Shown here piece by piece: positions 34,721 through 47,172 of a stretch of 64,000 nucleotides of DNA. Each line of letters starts with the position of its first letter. Within the stretch, counting starts at the first letter, position 1. The stretch spans positions 48,974,782 through 49,038,781 of the forward strand of contig NC_134833.1 in the NCBI RefSeq assembly GCF_004210375.1, written 5' to 3'. This DNA comes from Tachypleus tridentatus (Eukaryota; Arthropoda; Merostomata; Xiphosura; Limulidae). The translations under genes were made by a program, and so were the position numbers. The notes under the pieces were generated by a model, which saw nothing but the letters and a program-made list of their open reading frames with translations, ran no database searches and was not told the DNA's origin.

Positions 34721-37234
34721 GAAAACAGTTTTCAAATCTGGAAATTAAGCCAACGTTAAATTTAGGCCTTATTACTTTTCTCTATAACTCTATTATTATA
34801 TAATATTTTGAAATATGTTTTCAGACCTGTACGCAGAAGTTTCTTGATGTTTCATTTTATAGTTCATTCTCAGCTTTACTAACAACATTAAACTTGTTGT
34901 TTTCGATTGTGTGATTATGTTTATTCGGCAAGTGATAAACTATAGTTGAAGTATTTTCCAGGGTTTGTGGCACGTTCTATTTTTATTATGGGCGATATAC
35001 ATCTCGAGTTAAACCGAAATATTTATTTCTGCAGTAAAGAAACGAAACTTTTACTCAGTGGGAAAGAGCTTAAAATAAAAATAAAAAGTCCTTGTTCTCA
35101 AAAGGGGTTTTTCAAAACTCACGGTAATCCATAACAACTTAGGAAGAACGTATTAATAATTCAAGCTTGGTGATGAGGAACGGCTTGAAAGGTCAGTAAA
35201 AGAAACTGATGATGACATAAGCTTATCGAAACGTTATACGTTTGTAATAAAGTTTCCTTCAGTAACTATTAAAGCCGTCTCCAACCTTCATTGTATTAAT
35301 AGCTGTTTTTTTTGTAAAGTACTATATATACAACTATGTATGCGTAGAAATAAACATTTTCGGTAAGATAAATTTAGTTTTCTCATTCGTTGTTGAATTT
35401 CACACACACAGACACAAAAAAGATATATATATATATATACGGATTTTTTATGTGAACTATTTTTAGCATACTGACATATTACTTTGCAAGATGTTGCTAG
35501 TTTATTTATAAATAGCTGTTTTCTTTTTAACACGTGACAAAATACGAAAGTTTTAAGTTGATAATCAGTACTGTTGAAGAACTGAATTTCATGTTTTTTA
35601 AACTTTTCCTATGTCCAATTTATACACATTTAGTAAGGGTATAAAACTTGAAATTTATATTGATGTAATTATAAAACACAAAGTCTGAATATCCAGTTAC
35701 TGTTTAAATCATGTCATTGTAATTTTGTATTGGTGACAAACTTAGTGTTGTTTTGCTACGGCAAACATCCAAATATCAAATTTACAGTGAACCCTAACAT
35801 GAGTTAATAATATTCAGTTTTTGATACCCTGGTGTACAGTCAGTAAAGTACATTTGAAATAAGTGTTTAGCTCAAAATAACATTTTCTGGGTTATATGAA
35901 TTTCTTGATAATTTTTTAAACTTTACTTTAAAAATTAAGATGAGAAAAACTATGATTACTAGAGCTTATAAACCAATACGTACTGGTATTTTGATCTAAA
36001 TAATTTTAAATTGGATGAATTGTTGTTGATAACAAACGCTTTCAACGCATTTCAGTCCTTGGTGGTTTTTAATTGACTGTCGTACTAAAGAAAATAAACC
36101 TATGTTTGTTATTTTACGTGATATAAGACTATCGTGTGTTAGTAAAAAAGCTAACTAATTTCGTAGACAATTCATACACTATATTTTAAGTTGTGTTTAT
36201 TCTAAAACCTGTCTTTACAATATATACAGATATATGATTTCAAATATAGTTCTCAAAGCTTAGTGTTCATTTCGTTGTATAGAAGTTTTAAGTTCGTTGT
36301 ACAGAGGAGTATTTAGATCCACTAGCTGGTTAACAATCTCTAGAAAAAAAAACACGTCATGAGAACGGAAAATACAAAATATATAGTTCCCAATGCCTTA
36401 AAGTGTAATCACAGTTGTAGTAAGTATGAGATGAAAAAGAAATGTAATTAAAGATTCGAGAGAGTCTCTGATTGTCAGCCTGAAGCTTTCTATCACCAAC
36501 CAAATCTTAGCTTTCTTTCTTTATTTAACTTGGTTTTATTTTAGGCTTATAACCTGTCAATATATGTCTTTTCAAACTTAATAGTGCAGATTCGAGAAAT
36601 AGCAAATCACGGAAAATTTTATAATTTTTATAATTTTTTTAATTATTATCCATTTTTAACAAGCTGCAAAATTTCTTTAAAATAAAAATTCTCTTTTAAT
36701 TATCTAGGCTGTGGAGGTCATTTTTGTTTCATTTTTAGTATCAAAATATGTCGACTTATGACAAAACGTTCATTGGTCTAATGTGTGAATTAAATAAACA
36801 GTACGAATTGAATGTAATAACTAAAATAGTAATTAAGTAAAACGTGTTCTACCCAAATTATATTATAATCATGAATGTGGTAAAAACACTGTATAAAATA
36901 GAATGTATATAATGAAGTCACATCTAGTTTTATTTTTTAATGCAAATAAATTAATACAAATATAAGGGCCTTAACATTTTAGTATATTTGATCATTAAAA
37001 TTCCAAATTATTATATTGTTTGAGATTTTGTCTACATTGAAAAAATAAATCTAGATGGTACTATATTATCTTAAACAAGATTATTTTATTGGATTGATAA
37101 ATAATTTAAACGTATTTGGTTTTTAAATATTCTACGTGATCGTATCGCACTTCTAGAGGCGAAATTTTATGTGGCTTACAAATTTCCAAATTTCCTAATA
37201 ATTCAACTCTGGTGCAACGCTGTGAAACGTATTC
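34721..37234. other. No gene seen (possible retroelement trailer at 35190-35290)
   Basis: Mostly AT-rich. At 35190-35290, CTGATGATGACATAAGCTTA then TCGAAACGTTATACGTTTGT and AATAAAGTTT resemble the 'GAAACGTTGTAATAAA' trailers seen at the ends of Penelope-like or related retroelements; this is suggestive only. An (AT)n run lies near 35420. Confidence 0.35.
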
Positions 37235-37495
37235 CTGTGTTGAATTTTACGCAAACTTTCACGAGGGTTATCTGTGGTAGCAATCCATAGTTTCGGTGTG
37301 AAAAACTAGAGGGAAGGCAGCTAGTCATCAACACAAACTTTTGGGTTACTCTTATGCCAGCGAATAGTTGGATTGGTCGCAGCATATAATGTTCCCACAG
37401 CTGAAATTGTGAGAATGTTTGACGGGACGATAATTCGAACTCATGACTCTCACACTGTGAGTCGAGATCCTTAACCACTTGTCCATGTCAAGCCA
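37235..37495 (-). mobile_element. SINE-A, diverged
   Basis: All blocks are present in order on the minus strand (AACTAGAGGGAAGGCAGCTA, GTTCCCACAGCTGAAAT, TTCGAACTCATGACTC, TTAACCACTTGTCCATG) but with many substitutions. An old copy. Confidence 0.8.
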
Positions 37496-39686
37496 ACTGG
37501 GAAACAATGTATAAAAACCAGAATATCGAATGTATTAAAAAATAAACGTTTTTGCTAATATTTTTCTTTACTTAAAGTGTATATTCAAACAAAATTTCAG
37601 AAAGACTTTTCTTGAGTAAAAGTGTAAATGGTTAATTTCGGATAAAAATAAAATTGGAAAAAAAATACGTAAAAATTACACATATTTTAATCCGTTTAAC
37701 CTAGATATTAATGTTAGTATATATGGTGAAATATAAAACCTTACATAGAAGTTGTATATAAAAACAATAAACACTTACAACCAAGCGTATTAATAAAAAT
37801 AGTAACAAAAAGAACTAACTAACTAACACACACTTTCGCTATGACTGTCTCAATTTTTATAATGCTTTATACATGATAAAAATCACAATATTTACATTAC
37901 GTCTGTAACGGTAGTATCAACAATATGTACGTCTGCTCAATTTAAGAAACGGGAAATATGATCAAAGTAAACTATCATATAATTAATTGAAAAAACATAA
38001 TGTTTTGTTACCAGTATATGATTTGGTTTATATTATAGTCGCAATTTTTCTTTTAATGCTATATCTTATATCTGTATCCTTACGTGTGACTATAAGTGTA
38101 ATATTTATATATATATACACAAAGGACAAAAACCTGTGTTTGTCTATCTATTATCTATCAACTCCTAGGTCGCTGGACCAATCTCAAACAAACTTTGTGA
38201 GATGATATTTTGGAACAAGTGCATGTTACTGGGGGGTAACAACCCCTCCTTCCCATTACTGACATTATTGAGATTTTATTACCTTTGAAGTAAGTTAATG
38301 TTAACTATATTCACAGATGGCGTCACGTCCTAACAGACAAAAAAACTTTATCGAATTTTGTATAACTAAACACATACACATTATGGGGAACATTACACAA
38401 ACTTCTTAGATAGCATAGAGAATGTTATAGCACTCTCTGTGGACGAATGCAATGAAAATGAAATGGCCTCGTTTGCAATAATACATAAACTCGCCTGTAG
38501 TTTCAATTCCAACAGCCACCATGTGGCTGATATGAAGAGCTGTTTTTTGAGTTATACCCACTTCCTACTTTGATCTGTGACCTTTAAACTTCAACCTGTA
38601 AGACACCTTTGCTGTCTAGCACTGCCAATCAATTTATCATATGAAACATTGTATAAGGACATTAAGAGGTGAGTGTTGAAATCTAGTAACAGAAAGCACC
38701 TCGACCTTAACGACTTTAACTACTACCTCTTCCTATATAATCACTCAGTGTATACCAAGTTTTAAGTATATAAATACTGAACTATTAAATCATATAAAAA
38801 TTTTTGTAAGTAAATAATGAATACTACAATAATATATTATGTTGTAAATAAATTGTCTAAATGTTAGTATTTTTGGTTATTTATCATAGCAAACACCCAC
38901 ATTTTTTAAAAATGTTTATAACGTGTGGGTTTTGCTTCTGAAATGTTGCACTTTCTCGAAGTTAAGGATTACAAATATAGGCTATATTAAAATCAGGTGT
39001 TATAGACACGTATTTGCTAATTATGTTAATGTTTCCAATAATCTATACGCTTCTCATTACATAGCAGTACAAAAAATTAAATATAAACCTTTTTTTTTAC
39101 TTGCTCGGAAAGGCTTTAAGTTGTATCTTTATATAATTTATCATGATGTAAATAAGTTTACTTTTTAAAATAATTTTCTGCACTTGTTTTATCCAAGCTA
39201 AAGCAAAACACAGACATAAGTTTTCGGTTATATGATATTTAAACGAAGTAATATTACCAATTTCTTATATTTTGAAATATTTTGCCGTAAAAGACGCGAG
39301 GCTTTAACCTAAACAACCGAAATCATCGTTCTGACAGAGATCGCTTTCCAATAGGAAAGAAGACGTTCAAGTGAGTGAGCAAGAAGACAGATTCAAAGAA
39401 ATGGTTCTATGAAAAACAACCTGGTGTCTTTGTACAGGGCCACTTCAATCATCAGGAACACGTTTCTCAGCAATTTTCTTACAAAATATATTTTCATAAT
39501 AAAAAAAATTATGTTGTCTTCCAGAAATGGTCCAGCAAATCAACATAGCATTTTTCTGAAGATAATTAAAAAGCAAATATTAAATAAAAATATGTTATCA
39601 ATATACGTTTAAGTGGTTAAATTATAATTTATCTATATGTACGTACTTCTAAATAAAAAAAATGTTGTCTGATATGTTTGTATGTT
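37496..39686. other. No gene; possible unclassified repeat at 38140-38700
   Basis: Around 38160, ACTCCTAGGTCGCTGGACCA and ATCTCAAACAAACTTTG resemble a segment common in arthropod interspersed repeats. CTTTGATCTGTGACCTTTAA near 38570 has the same character as 42465-42640. I cannot name the element. The rest is AT-rich and featureless. Confidence 0.35.
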
Positions 39687-39826
39687 TAAGTAAACATAGA
39701 ACGTTGATTGATGTTCATTAATTAAACACACAGAATTGATTGATATACGTAAATACATTTAATCAAACAAGTAGAATTTGCTGATACATATATACGTTTA
39801 ATTAAACATATAAAATTGATATATAT
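39687..39826. repeat. Degenerate minisatellite, unit about 40 bp
   Basis: Four imperfect repeats of a unit like AATTAAACA-(N)-AGAATTGATTGATA-(N)-ACGTTT, starting near 39687, 39720, 39761 and 39800. The array runs into an (AT)n stretch at the left edge of the LTR-like copy C. Confidence 0.65.
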
Positions 39827-39832
39827 ATATAT

Positions 39833-40697
39833 TGTTACCTATAATAATTTATCCAGGACGTATGTTGGCGTATTATAATTTCAAATAACCGGGAATTGTG
39901 AATTTGAATCCAGAAATTAATAAAATGTTAATATATATCAAGTCTATAGTATCTGTTAACAAAATTGATACACACAATTTTCGTTTCTAACTCAAATGTA
40001 TTTTAACATACAAACAAAAACAATACAATTTATAATAACGATTATAACTTATGGTTATTACAAATGATGATTTATATAAAACAGTTTTACAAACATACAG
40101 GCAATACTGATTCTTATATCTGGTCTAGAACTGAATATTTTATCGACGATCCAGGTCCACGGAGAGGAAGTTAACTGATATTGTTGCGCGTCGCCTACGT
40201 TAACGCTGTTTTTTCTAGGCTAGCCTAATACCATTACCAGCTGACATTTGCCGGCGAATATATTTAACATCTTTGTAGAAATAACAGCGTTCGAAGTAAT
40301 TCATTAAAGCTGAAGGGTTTGTAATGCTCGAAATTTATAAATTAACCTGGTCAAATTCTGTAGTTTTTTTCGATTAATACACGTTAATCACAGTTATAGC
40401 TTCCGGAGCCTATAGAACACTCACTGTAGCTGTCCAGTAATAACCTTTTTTACTGTCTCTCGGCTAGCTGTTTTTACATGAATCACGTGAGACTCTAGAA
40501 CGTTCACCAAAGTTCGAACACGATAGTGTTTGCGTTAAAAAAAACTTTGTTGAATCTCACTCTAAAGAATCTTCTACAAATTTTGAGAAAAGGTGGGGCT
40601 CGCGCAACACACAGCCAACAATATACGTCACATGCAAAAAACAAAACTATAACAAACGTAGGCACTAAAATAAATGTACGACAGTGAATCTGTTACA
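39833..40697 (+). mobile_element. Solo-LTR-like repeat, copy C
   Basis: 865 bp, best-preserved ends of the three copies: TGTTACC...TGTTACA. Flanked by ATAT at 39829-39832 and 40698-40701, compatible with a 4-bp Gypsy-type duplication, although the left side is an (AT)n run so the match is weak evidence. Matches copy B through its full length, for example CTGAATATTTTATCGACGAT near 40131 and AAGAATCTTCTACAAATTTT near 40565. Confidence 0.7.
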
Positions 40698-41302
40698 ATA
40701 TATACGTAGGTCTACCCAAAAACAGCATATTGATTGATATGCATGTGCTACGTTGTAATAAAGATCCATTTGTCTGGGAATAATGATGCCAACGTACACG
40801 ACGTATGTATTAGTAACAACAAGTTAAAACATTCTAGAAGATGTATTCCGTGATGATTATTGTGGTGATATTTAAACAAGAAGACAATAACACTGAAGTT
40901 TCCTTTGCGTTATTACGTCACGCTAAAATTCGAAACTTTACTCCTGGTGTCTTTATACTTATCTGTCATTTAGTGCCTAACAAGTTTGTTTTTACGTATG
41001 TACATTGTTTTCCGAAGAACATCATGACTGTTACTGGAAACAACTGATGTTTGCTTAGAAAGCCGAATATTATGACTTGCATGTCTTAAACATTTTAACC
41101 TATCAACAATAGAACAGTTTTAACCTACGCTCTTGCCATCTTGAGAGTTAAGTTAAAACAAAAAGTATATCTAAGAAGTTTGTTTTAAAGAACTGTGTAC
41201 GATGTTCAGCAAAATCCATTTGAATTTAGTTTCTGAAATGTTGCGCTTTCACCAAATTAAGGATTTACGTATATAATATTATTACCACTTACAACCAGCC
41301 AC
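40698..41302. other. No gene seen
   Basis: AT-rich spacer between copy C and a SINE-B. The 68-codon frame at 40841-41047 has no recognisable motif. Confidence 0.5.
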
Positions 41303-41424
41303 TCCCCCCGTGGTACAGTGGTATGTCTGCGGACTTACACGCTAAAAAGCGGGTTTCGATACGTGTGGTGGGCAGAGCACAGATAGCCCATTGTTTAGCT
41401 TTGTGCTTATTTCAAAACAAACTA
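41303..41424 (+). mobile_element. SINE-B
   Basis: Head CCCCCCGTGGTACAGTGG, GTCTGCGGACTTACA, B box GGGTTTCGATAC, middle GTGGGCAGAGCACAGATAGC, tail TAGCTTTGTGC then AAAACAAAC. About 120 bp, complete. Confidence 0.88.
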
Positions 41425-43136
41425 ACGCTACTTAACAGGACCTTATCCAACTTATATACACATCTTATAAGCGGTTTATTTCGTCAAACATTCGATTTTC
41501 AAATTTATGACTTTTTTAATTTGACATTAATTATTGCAAATACAATTATACATAAGACACGTATATGAATATTTCTAAATTTATATATGTACTTCATTGC
41601 TTAAAATCATAATAACGTACTCCAATCTATTAAAAATTATACTTTGAAAATTAAATTTTAACTGTTTGTCAATGCTGTAACTCACGTTATTCAACTAATT
41701 CCGGATTCAAAAATGAAAGATGTAAAACATGCATTTAGTCCCATTGAAGTGTTTACCTACACTTTACTGTATTATCTACTACTACAAAACAGTCAGTAAA
41801 TATTTTCACTTATTTTAACTTCTTCTTCATTCACGTTTATTAACACCTTCAGAAACATTAAAATGGGTTTTTAAAGCATTTATTCAAAATCATAGTGTAC
41901 ACATAATGTGGACTTCATAAGTATTACTTAATATAATTTATTAACTTCTATTTTTAAAAGCACCATTGTAATATTTCTATATAGTTCAAGAGCTGCTTTC
42001 AAAGGCGGAATTAGCTGTATTTTGTTCTTTTAATAAAAGGAAACAAAGCATTAACTGTTTCTATTATTCCTTAAACTTTCAGTACCGAATGAGAGATGGA
42101 AATCACTTTCGATGGAGACGACAAAGAACCTCAGATAAATGTTTATTGAACCCGATTTTAAGCTTACACCTTTTTTAAGGGTCTATAAAGGTCACAGGTT
42201 AAACAAATGATTTAAACTGGAGGAGCATTTGGTAAAGCGCATACCTCAAAACACAGCGTTTATCATATTCACTCCTTAAGAAACAACAATGAAAATCTGT
42301 ACACAACTCCATCATTATCAAAAGACACAGACCATTTCTTGCAGTACAATAAGGAATAACATTGTATGTACGTTCTCCAAATTTTATTTCTGAGTTAAAG
42401 GGGAAAAATAATGTGAGAAATCAGTCCTCATGTTAACAGAGATTTAGTGGATATTCGTTACTTTGCTGTGACCTTAGACTTTAACCTTGTTGACACTCCA
42501 AAAAGTATTCAGTTCTAAAATGTATCATAGTCTAAATTTATACCCACTTTCGACAAAATCCGTTCAACTGTTCGAGAGATAAATGTTGCTGACAAACACA
42601 CATACACAGTGATGAAAATATAACCATCGTCCATATTCGGTGCTAGAGGTAATGATAAATTTATTTGAAGTTGTTTGTCACATTCTTTGAAAAAACACGT
42701 CTTCAACATTCTTTTTTCTTAAGAGACATTGATAAAAATGTGGCAGAATGATAGCTTTCAATAAACGAATAAAGTTATTGCATTTGCCTGACCTTGTTTC
42801 ATATTCAATATTTTACTAATGGTTCATAGCGCAGTATGTCCTTTTTTATTGAGTATAGGATACGTATAGAACACGGCTAGATTTTTTGGGATATTGCTGT
42901 CTTTCTACAATTACATTTTTAGAATAAGAAAATAAGTTAAGGCAAAAAGGCCGAATTGGTCAGAAGAAAATTTTGTTATTCCACACCAAGTTAATCCTGA
43001 ATCAATACGACAATAAAAGATGAAATGAAAATTTATCACTCGACGAAAAAGATATTTTTGAATGTACCAACATTTAAGTATATTTAATGAAACTATCAAT
43101 ACTGGTTTTCTTCCAGGTTATCACATAATTACTTAT
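41425..43136. other. No gene; possible unclassified repeat at 42460-42640
   Basis: GTGACCTTAGACTTTAACC, then CGACAAAATCCGTTCAACTG, TTCGAGAGATAAATGTTGCT and GACAAACACACATACACAG are blocks I associate with a common arthropod repeat of uncertain class. No protein could be followed. Confidence 0.4.
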
Positions 43137-43412
43137 TTAAGTTGATGTTTATGCAAGCCATGAAGAGTTCCCTCACAATACATTAAGCTGATGTTCGTGC
43201 AAGCCATGAAGAGTTCCCTCACAATACATTAAGTTGATGTTCAGGCAAACCATGAAGAGTTCCCTCACAATACATTAAGCTGATGTTCGTGCAAGACATG
43301 AAGAGTTCCCTCACAATACATTAAGTTGATGTTCATGCAAACCATGAAGAGTTCCCTCACAATACATTAAGCTGATGTTCGTGCAAGCCATGAAGAGTTC
43401 CCTCACAATACA
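43137..43412. repeat. Tandem array, 6 x 46 bp
   Basis: Exactly six 46-bp units start at 43137, 43183, 43229, 43275, 43321 and 43367. The invariant core is CATGAAGAGTTCCCTCACAA. Odd units read TTAAGTTGATG and even units TTAAGCTGATGTTCGTGCAA, so the true period is 92 bp (three dimers). No unit-length indels. Not coding as far as I can see. Confidence 0.97.
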
Positions 43413-44059
43413 TTTCTTCTTAGTTGTCATTCCTTTATTTATTTATGTTGATATTCATGTAGATTATCAATATTCTTTTTACAGTCATCTTCTTATAGGT
43501 TATCACCTTATAAACAAGGCGACTAAATATGTGTAATTTAAGACATTTGAAGTGACCTCCATTGTATGTAAGAACAAGTTGAAAAACGACTGGACATAAC
43601 CTTGTTAGTTTATTGTTAGTTATAAAAACGCTGTATATGATGGCAATGAAAATATATTTTGTATGAAACATCCATATCAAGTAAAACGAGCAGCTGTGTA
43701 AGTATGACGTAAAAAGAAAAGTCACATGTTTTATACATATACATTTAGGAGTAGGAAGGAGGAGCCATATGCATTTCCAGATTTCGAAAATTAATAATAA
43801 TGAAACAGCCTGTTTTCCATGTGGCACATTTTTGTCAATGTAAAACATGTTTTATTATCATCAAAATGTTAAAACGTTCCCTGCATTTCATAAATGAAGC
43901 GAGACGTGTTGTGCATGATGTAAAAAACAAAACAAAATCATACCCTCTACATATGCATACTTCCTACAATCAATATATATTAAAGACTTGTCCAAAATAT
44001 ATTTGTTTTTTTATTTTGAAACTTACCAATAGAAGGAAATTAATGAATTGAATTACTGT
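43413..44059. other. No supportable gene
   Basis: The 137-codon minus-strand frame (43435-43848) is rich in I, F, L and Y and shows no motif; it looks like an AT-rich chance frame. The 83-codon plus frame at 43800-44051 precedes the polymerase relic and could hold a decayed N-terminal part of it, but I could not align it. Confidence 0.4.
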
Positions 44060-44560
44060 GTAGTCCACGATTTTGAATAGTAAAGAGACTCTATTGAAAG
44101 GATACAATGCATGCGATGAGATTTCTGGGTTCTTAATTTCCGAGGAACGTAAGACTTACACAGCCATAAATCATAACATGAAAGGATTTGAAGGTCATTT
44201 AATTTTAAAATTAAGTTATCCATCAAGATATGAAACCTGACATTATTGTTAATAGTGGAAAGATAATGGCCATGACTATGAAACCCCTTAAAATTAGGGT
44301 GATTGATAGTAACAACTTTATTCCGATGTCATTATCATCATTTCTTAAAATTTGTGGTTTAACTGAGTTACAGAAAGGATATTTTTCTCATCTATTTAAC
44401 AAAATGTTAAATCGAAAGTATTGAGACCCTATACCCTATTCATCCGAAACCCTGGTAACACCCGTAAAAGTGAAATTCCAGGATTTGTACTGATAGTGCT
44501 GAGAGAAAGGGTACATCTTCGATTTTCAAGATGAAATGTATGTAAGTAAAGGTAAGATTC
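44060..44560 (+). pseudogene. Polinton/Maverick DNA polymerase B, exonuclease part
   Basis: Plus-strand relic of the 3'-5' exonuclease region of a protein-primed family B DNA polymerase, the replicative enzyme of Polinton/Maverick elements. Blocks in order: VHDFE near 44066 (Exo I D-x-E), GYNACDEISGFL, NHNMKGFEGHLIL near 44170 (Exo II, with E where D is usual), then after a frameshift KIMAMTMKPLKIRVIDSNNF at 44260-44310, LTELQKGYFSHLFNK near 44360, and YIFDFQDEMY near 44515 (Exo III side). Stops at 44422-44424 and later, plus the frameshift near 44225, make it dead. The matching palm region lies about 1 kb away on the other strand (45400-45930). Confidence 0.72.
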
Positions 44561-45399
44561 TTCTTCTTTTGATAATTATGTTATTAAAAGTTATTTTACC
44601 TGAGGTTGTATGTTTTTACAAATATTTAAGGATACATAAACCTGCAATTGTGAGTATATGATGAAAACAGCAAAAAGTGAACTTTATTATATATCTTTTT
44701 CAAACATATATATGTGTATTATTTATTTTATCTAATTGTTGTTCTAAGTAGACCCATGTGGTCTGTTAGAAAAAAGTATATTGGACAGACAACATAAACT
44801 AGATGATCAGTGATATAAGGTTGTTTCAATCCAGGAAGATGAGTTTAATTCTATGAAACTCTCTATAATATCTTTCTTTAAAACCCACACTGTCGTTCCT
44901 TGCCTTTATATACTTAATAGTTTCTATGGTGGTAGAATCAATTCTACCAGACTTTTGTTCAATGTGAAGGAAGATAAAAACATCAAGAATGTTGTCCTTA
45001 CATTTCTATTTCTTTGAACAAGTAAGTATTGTGAGGTATGAGTTAGCCATCTCTAATCATCAAAACACATTCTTCAAACAGACACAATTATTTTCGTTTC
45101 ATTAAGTGCAAAATTCTATTCCTGAAGAAACTCTGCCATCCTGTGAGAAGCAATAGTAATTTGACTTTCCCTCTCTGTAACGTGTGCCAATTTCAGAACA
45201 TCTTCCCAATAAAATAATCGTATGATGAGAAAGAATTTATCGAGGAGTTGAGAAAAACAGTCAAATGTGGTTATAAGATAATATAAATTTATGAATGTAC
45301 CATTTAATAGCAATATAGCAGAATATTAAAATAATATAAAATGTGTTGTTGGTATTTTTTGGGTAGACGGGGAGGTATTTTTTTTACTTTCGGATTTAT
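44561..45399. other. Unassigned segment between the two polymerase pieces
   Basis: If one Polinton was rearranged here, this segment should contain a breakpoint. I see no further polymerase block. The 65-codon minus frame at 45116-45313 is not recognised. Confidence 0.4.
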
Positions 45400-45930
45400 T
45401 AACTATAGGTAGTGATTTCTTACCCCAAAATATTTTACTGTTATTTGTTATTACAACAGCATTGTTTGGGAGGATTACAAATACCTACAATTTTACTTTT
45501 CGGTTTTCAGTTCCACTTCTGACTGCTGATATAATTAAGGATAAATCTTCTGATCTTACAACAGGACTTACCATCTTTATCTTAGTTTCCATAATCATTA
45601 GGTCCACAGCTGACCCATAATATCATGTAATTTCCACCAAGCTCGTCTGTAAATACCAAGAAATAATTCTCTAGAGGAATATTCTTAGTTCTATTTGAAA
45701 TGTAAATAAAATCATCACTGTCGTAGTCTGGAAGAGATGAATTTAATGTATCTAGTATGCAGTACAATTTTAAATGCGCATGAAAAGAAGTGAAAAACCA
45801 TCATAAAGATATTTATTTGACTTTTATGAAGTAGATACTCGTGCTTGTGTTTGCAATGATGAGTAATATTTACGTAATTGACTAATGTAACTCCTGTTAT
45901 AATTTTGATGTTATCATTCCTTAATGAGTA
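45400..45930 (-). pseudogene. Polinton/Maverick DNA polymerase B, palm region and C-terminal part
   Basis: Minus-strand relic of the catalytic palm. After a frameshift, HLKLYCIL precedes YDSDDFIYI at about 45705, which sits where family B polymerases have the Y-x-D-T-D-S motif. Then come FTDELGGNYMILWVS and CGPNDYGN (usually S-G-G-P-K-N in this group), followed after a stop by GKSCCKIRRFILNYISSQK near 45500. This order is the one expected for Polinton polymerases. Catalytic residues are altered and stops interrupt the frame, so it is inactive. It is opposite in strand to the exonuclease piece at 44060-44560. Confidence 0.75.
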
Positions 45931-46935
45931 ATACTGTTTAACTGACATTACGTAATTCAGTTGCTTTTTGTTTTATGATGTACTCCAATGACTCTACAAA
46001 GAGTCAAGGAAAGGTTTTCGTCACTGAACTTCTGCCTGGATTAAATTCTATATTTTATAGGGTCGATTGCATACCTTTTTTTCAGCAAACTGTTTAATAA
46101 AGTAGATTTTCAAGGCTTTAATACCAGGTTTAATTTCCTAAAGACATACTTTATAAAATATGTAGTGTTTTTATGTTGACGTCGTACCTACACAACTCTT
46201 CTTTTTAAAACCACGCCTATATTTACTATCCATCATTACCGTTACATGCTTAACTATTCCTGCTACCTTGACGAAATTAGATCATGCTTTCTGGTAGTGA
46301 AGGTTTAAGCGTCACATCGTGGGATGTATGGAGACTTTAAAGGTATTTTATTATATCAATACTCTCTCTGTTCACGACCTAATCCTATTATATCACCTAA
46401 CAAAGTACGTATAACAACACACCTACTGTTGTTGACGCATCAATGAGATACATATAGGCCAGTAACCTCAGCAATTCATCATCTTTACACGACCTTGTCG
46501 AAATTGAGTATTTATAATAGTAGCTTTGGATTACTTCGATCAATGAAACAGCTCTGGTCTATGAATCCTGAGGTAGTACTTATATTCATTTGATTTTCAC
46601 ATTTATTAAAATCTATTGTTATCAAGAAAGCTTCTTTGTTACAATATCACACTTATGCTTCTTATATTTAGTGTTGATTAAAGTTTTTTTTTCCTTATAA
46701 TATAGAAAGTTTCAGACTACTTTGTGATCTTGCCTAATGATATGCAATAAATTCTTCCTTTCAATATTTTCTGACAACTGTATGTTCATCCTTTTCAGTG
46801 CACAAACATACAGGTTCACATAATACATAGTGGCTTTGATATAAGATAAATTCCGGACAAAAATAATTTATTACATTTTCGATGCTTTTCTAGAGAAATA
46901 TGACATATAACATGCTTTTCTTACTATCTAAATTA
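45931..46935. other. No gene seen
   Basis: No recognisable element. I looked for Polinton integrase, ATPase and capsid motifs on both strands here and saw none. Confidence 0.45.
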
Positions 46936-47172
46936 AGGTCTGGCATGGTCAGGTGGTTAAGACGCTCGACCTATAATCTGAGAGTCGCGGGTTTGAATCT
47001 AAGTCACACAAAACATAGTCGTCCTTTCAGTCATGGGGACATTATTATATGACAGTCATTCCCACTATTCGTCGGTAAAATAGTAGCTCAAGAGGTGGCG
47101 GTGGGTTGTGATGATTAACTGTCTTTCCTTTAGTCTTACAGAGAGAGTCCTCGTGTAGCTTTCCTAAAAGCA
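46936..47172 (+). mobile_element. SINE-A, diverged and partly deleted
   Basis: Head GGTCTGGCATGGTCAGGTGG, B box GGGTTTGAATC, body ATGGGGACATTATTATATGA, then CTTACAGAGAGAGTCCTCGT, with the usual CTGCTAAATTAGGG section deleted. Its 3' end is included in the tandem duplication described next. Confidence 0.82.

Noticed and set aside
37203..37478. 91-codon minus-strand frame
   Set aside because: It lies within an old SINE-A copy and is not a protein gene.
17005..40697. Copies B and C as the two LTRs of one retrotransposon
   Set aside because: They are 22 kb apart, the interval holds unrelated transposons and SINEs, no primer-binding site or pol adjoins either, and each has its own flanking duplication.
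43137..43412. CRISPR-like array of six regular repeats
   Set aside because: The 46-bp units are contiguous with no variable spacers; it is a simple tandem repeat in a eukaryotic genome.
43435..43848. 137-codon minus-strand open frame
   Set aside because: Hydrophobic residues reflect AT-rich codons; no motif, no supporting neighbours, and no composition change.
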